Assembly: GCA_903832005.1 (NCBI GenBank)
Contig: CAIKZO010000161.1
Location: 1 to 64,000 of the forward strand
DNA from: Enhydrobacter aerosaccus
GTDB lineage: Bacteria; Pseudomonadota; Alphaproteobacteria; Reyranellales; Reyranellaceae
Direction of reading: 5' to 3'
DNA: 64,000 nucleotides
Within the stretch, counting starts at the first letter, position 1; each line of letters begins with the position of its first letter. A model generated the notes under the pieces. It worked only from the letters and a program-made list of their open reading frames with translations. It was not told where the DNA came from and ran no database searches. This document shows positions 63,656-64,000 of the stretch, in pieces. Made by a program: the position numbers and the translations under genes.

Positions 63656-64000
63656 TCAGTGCGGCACGTCGCCCTGCAGCATGACGCGGTAGAGGTACCG
63701 CGTCTGGTCCATGTCGTAGTCGCCGTTGGCCTTGTGCAGCAGGCAGCGGTTATCCCACAGCACCAGGTCGCCTTCCTTCCAGGCGTGGCGATACTGGAAG
63801 CGTTCGTCGGTCGCGTGCTCGAGCAGCTCGTGCAGGAGCGGCAGCGCCTCCTTGTGGTCCATGCCGAGGATGCCCTCGATGCGGATCGGGTTGATGTAGA
63901 TCGACCTGGCGCCGCTGTCGGGATGGGTGCGCGCGAGCGGATGCAGCACCGCGTTGGGCACGCGTTCCTTGTTACCGTCGCTCAGGCTCATCAGCTTCCG
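63656..64000 (-). CDS. TauD/TfdA-family dioxygenase, C-terminal part
   Basis: The frame runs off the window edge, so only the last about 114 residues are seen. They show the family end: LVLWDNRCLLHKANGDYD, with the second metal His, and RYLYRVMLQGD, with the 2-oxoglutarate-binding Arg. These enzymes are Fe(II)/2-oxoglutarate oxygenases for taurine, phenoxyacids and similar substrates. The N-terminal half with the HxD motif is outside. Confidence 0.85.
   Translation of the reverse strand, partial: RKLMSLSDGNKERVPNAVLHPLARTHPDSGARSIYINPIRIEGILGMDHKEALPLLHELLEHATDERFQYRHAWKEGDLVLWDNRCLLHKANGDYDMDQTRYLYRVMLQGDVPH

Overview
The window is GC-rich, densely packed chromosomal DNA from an alphaproteobacterium. 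The codon bias, an alphaproteobacterial-type CtaA/COX15, an Aap-type amino-acid transporter, an OxlT/frc/oxc cluster and many amidohydrolases suggest a Rhodospirillales/Hyphomicrobiales-type soil organism, possibly Reyranella-like. That placement is inference from gene content; no rRNA or tRNA gene was found to fix it.

Region by region. 0-6.4 kb is an oxalate/formyl-CoA cluster: GntR regulator, oxalyl-CoA decarboxylase, formyl-CoA transferase with a lysine-rich N-terminal tail, and a stand-alone formyl-THF hydrolase-like protein, with a divergent OxlT-type transporter. 6.4-25.8 kb is mostly housekeeping: GNAT, family-4-like UDG, MetX-like hydrolase, ETF-ubiquinone oxidoreductase, a TPR protein, IspE, a Sel1/peptidoglycan-binding protein, heme A synthase, a 1162-residue fused iron-sulfur flavoprotein, RhlE-type helicase and small proteins. 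25.8-39.2 kb is catabolic: amidohydrolase, Gfa protein, GMC oxidoreductase, oligopeptide-type binding protein, HutF, an Aap-type transporter without its ATPase, another amidohydrolase, cupin, tautomerase and LysR regulator.

39.2-46.8 kb is an unusual signalling-like neighbourhood. Three tandem membrane proteins have the layout TM - sensor domain - TM - HAMP and then stop, with no kinase, cyclase or methyl-accepting output. Around them lie three intact small SpoIIAA/STAS-like proteins and one frameshifted relative. 46.9-50.7 kb holds small membrane and secreted proteins.

50.7-59.2 kb is a reduced prophage-like segment: a LexA/CI-type S24 repressor, operator-like dyads, an early replication-type protein, a small helix-turn-helix protein, a putative small terminase subunit and a large terminase subunit. 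Between the terminase genes sit a transmembrane Ser/Thr kinase with a periplasmic peptidoglycan-binding module, two exported Sel1-repeat proteins and an unknown protein overlapping the large terminase gene. No portal, capsid, tail or integrase gene is visible. 59.2-64 kb has small hydrophilic or membrane proteins, GlgX, a 24-residue membrane peptide next to a larger membrane protein, and a truncated TauD-type dioxygenase. Two copies of one inverted repeat lie near 6.8 kb and 63.2 kb.

Most genes form short operons with ATGA/GTGA overlaps, which helped choose starts. Functions rest on motif recognition by eye; no database search was possible.
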